In this document: positions 62,780 to 64,000 of the stretch, in pieces
Numbering within the stretch: the first letter of the stretch is position 1
Layout of the letters: every line of letters begins with the position of its first letter
NCBI GenBank assembly: GCA_021209875.1
Contig: JAGYVD010000010.1
Location: 2,418,001 to 2,482,000 of the forward strand
Source of the DNA: Rosellinia necatrix
Taxonomy: Eukaryota > Ascomycota > Sordariomycetes > Xylariales > Xylariaceae
DNA: 64,000 nt
Direction: 5' to 3'
Notes under the pieces: generated by a model
Told to the model about the DNA's origin: nothing
What the model saw: only the letters and a program-made list of their open reading frames with translations
The model's database searches: none
Translations under genes and position numbers: made by a program

Positions 62780-63610
62780 ATGGACATCACCAACAACCTC
62801 CAGGATAAAGTGGTCCTCATAACCGGCGGCACCAAGGGCATCGGCCTGGCCGTGGCGCAGCGCGTGTCCGCGGCGGGGGCGAGCGTGGTGCTGAATTACG
62901 GGCGCGACGAGGCGGCGGCCGAGGCGGCGCTGGCCTCGCTCCCCCCGTCCGCGCGGGCGCGGGCGCTGGCGGTGTGCGCCGACGCCGCCAGCCCGGCCGC
63001 CATGCGCGACCTCGTGGCGCGGGCGGTCGAGCGCTTCGGGCGGCTCGACGTGGTCGTGGCCAACGCGGGCGTGATGCCGCTGCGCGACCTCGGAGCCGTG
63101 ACCGAGGACGCCTTCGACGCCGCCTTCGCGCTGAACGTCAAGGGCCCCTTCTTCCTCGCCCAGGCCGCCGCCCCCCACCTATCATCATCATCTTCTTCTT
63201 CTTCTTCTCCCTCTTTTTCGTCGTCTACTGGTAATGGTGGCGGCAGTGGTGGAGGTGGCGGACGTCTGGTGTTCGTCAGCACCGGCATCGCCCGCAGCAG
63301 CGCCGTCCCCGCCCCCTACGGCCTCTACGCCGCCACCAAGGGCGCCGTCGAGCAGCTCACCCGCGTCCTCGCCAGGGACCTCGGCCGCGCCGGCGTCACC
63401 GTCAACGCCGTCGCCCCGGGTCCCACCGACACCGACCTCTTCCGCCGCGGCAAGTCCGACGCCGTCGTCCGCGGCATCGAGGCCGCCTCCCCCTTCAACC
63501 GCCTCGGGAGCCCCGCCGAGGTCGCCGAGGTCGTCGCCTTCCTCGCCGGCCCCGAGAGTAGCTGGGTCTCCGGCCAGATCATCGGTGTAAATGGCGCTTC
63601 GTTCGTATAA
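62780..63610 (+). CDS. Short-chain dehydrogenase/reductase (classical SDR)
   Basis: Intronless, 276 residues. NAD(P)-dependent oxidoreductase with a Rossmann fold. Cofactor motif TGGTKGIG (15-22), NAG in VVANAGVMPL, catalytic Ser in VFVSTGIARSS, and YGLYAATKGAVEQL with catalytic Tyr and Lys. The end SSWVSGQIIGVNGASFV is the usual C-terminal signature of FabG-like enzymes. The start is the first ATG after an A-run; the frame is open further upstream but without ATG. Between beta-4/alpha-4 and beta-5 there is an unusual Ser- then Gly-rich insert of about 30 residues encoded by TCT/TCA and GGT/GGC repeats (63180-63262). Extremely GC-rich elsewhere. Substrate unknown. Confidence 0.92.
   Translation: MDITNNLQDKVVLITGGTKGIGLAVAQRVSAAGASVVLNYGRDEAAAEAALASLPPSARARALAVCADAASPAAMRDLVARAVERFGRLDVVVANAGVMPLRDLGAVTEDAFDAAFALNVKGPFFLAQAAAPHLSSSSSSSSSPSFSSSTGNGGGSGGGGGRLVFVSTGIARSSAVPAPYGLYAATKGAVEQLTRVLARDLGRAGVTVNAVAPGPTDTDLFRRGKSDAVVRGIEAASPFNRLGSPAEVAEVVAFLAGPESSWVSGQIIGVNGASFV
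63180..63262. repeat. In-frame triplet repeats inside the SDR gene
   Basis: TCA/TCT units followed by GGT/GGC-rich units, in phase with the reading frame, encoding about ten Ser and then a Gly-rich run. Confidence 0.9.
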
Positions 63611-64000
63611 TCTTTAGAAAATGTTGTAATAGATTTATTGTTTATTGTTTTTTTTTTTTTTTTCCTTTCCTTTTTATGGTTAATTGGTGATTACTGTATA
63701 ATAGGCTCTCGATTTGGTGTCACTACCATGTTTAGGGAGGGTTTTGGCATCACGAGTAGGTAGTAAACTGCTATGGCAACAAATTTTGCTTAGTCTATTT
63801 CGTCGAAAGCTACATAGGATGTATGAATTGGCCCTTTTATCATTATCCGCGGCAGTCACGAGGCCGCTTTCGTACGTACGATCTTCCTGCTAATCGCGAT
63901 AGGCGAATACATTCCCGTACACTGTTATTACACCAATTCATAAGCCGTGACTGTAGACCGGAGATAAGCTAGGAAGAGCTAGACTCGAATAACCCCCCCC
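63611..64000. other. SDR 3' flank
   Basis: T-run at 63650-63663, otherwise AT-rich. No gene visible before the window ends in a C-run. Confidence 0.7.

Overview
The window reads as nuclear DNA of a filamentous ascomycete, most likely a Sordariomycete. The reasons are short GT-AG introns of about 47-160 nt inside otherwise conserved fungal proteins, the mix of families (Zn2Cys6 regulator, bZIP-ankyrin protein, BIM1-like copper protein, TRI12-type MFS pump, HMT1-type ABC transporter, GH43, relic of a NACHT-WD40 protein), and long gene-poor spacers full of microsatellites. No rRNA, tRNA, CRISPR array or intact transposon was recognised.

Layout. 0-5 kb: complete co-chaperone sti1 (+), convergent with a very GC-rich Zn2Cys6 regulator (-) that carries an apparent frameshift and lacks a recognisable first exon. 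6.4-8.3 kb: decayed STAND/NLR gene (N-terminal helical domain, P-loop, one WD40 unit). 9.3-14.4 kb: OYE-type flavin oxidoreductase (-), amidase (+) and GrpB-fold protein (+). 14.7-17.1 kb: small protein with a duplicated motif (-) and a coiled-coil/disordered unknown protein (-). 19.5-22.6 kb: Ser/Thr kinase (+), convergent with a secreted BIM1-like copper protein (-). 22.6-31.9 kb: desert. 31.9-33.3 kb: bZIP-ankyrin protein (+). 33.3-42.8 kb: second desert. 42.8-45.9 kb: HMT1-like ABC transporter (+), convergent with a peroxisomal acyl-CoA ligase (-). 51.2 kb: peroxisomal enoyl-CoA hydratase (+). 54.6-56.7 kb: TRI12-family MFS transporter (+). 58.3-60.0 kb: secreted GH43 (+). 62.8-63.6 kb: short-chain dehydrogenase (+).

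How genes relate. No single co-directional biosynthetic cluster is visible. The clearest functional pairing is the ligase ending in AKL and the hydratase ending in SKL; both endings are PTS1 signals, so the pair would fit peroxisomal activation and beta-oxidation of an acyl or aryl substrate. The 42.8-63.6 kb block also has two transporters, a secreted glycosidase and an SDR, but wide spacing and mixed strands argue against calling it a cluster. Two gene styles coexist: intron-rich genes of moderate GC (sti1, ABC, MFS, bZIP) and intronless or intron-poor, extremely GC-rich genes (regulator, OYE, GrpB, ligase, hydratase, SDR), several with in-frame triplet repeats.

Exon boundaries were chosen by eye from splice signals, reading phase and family continuity. 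Family calls come from motif recognition, not searches.
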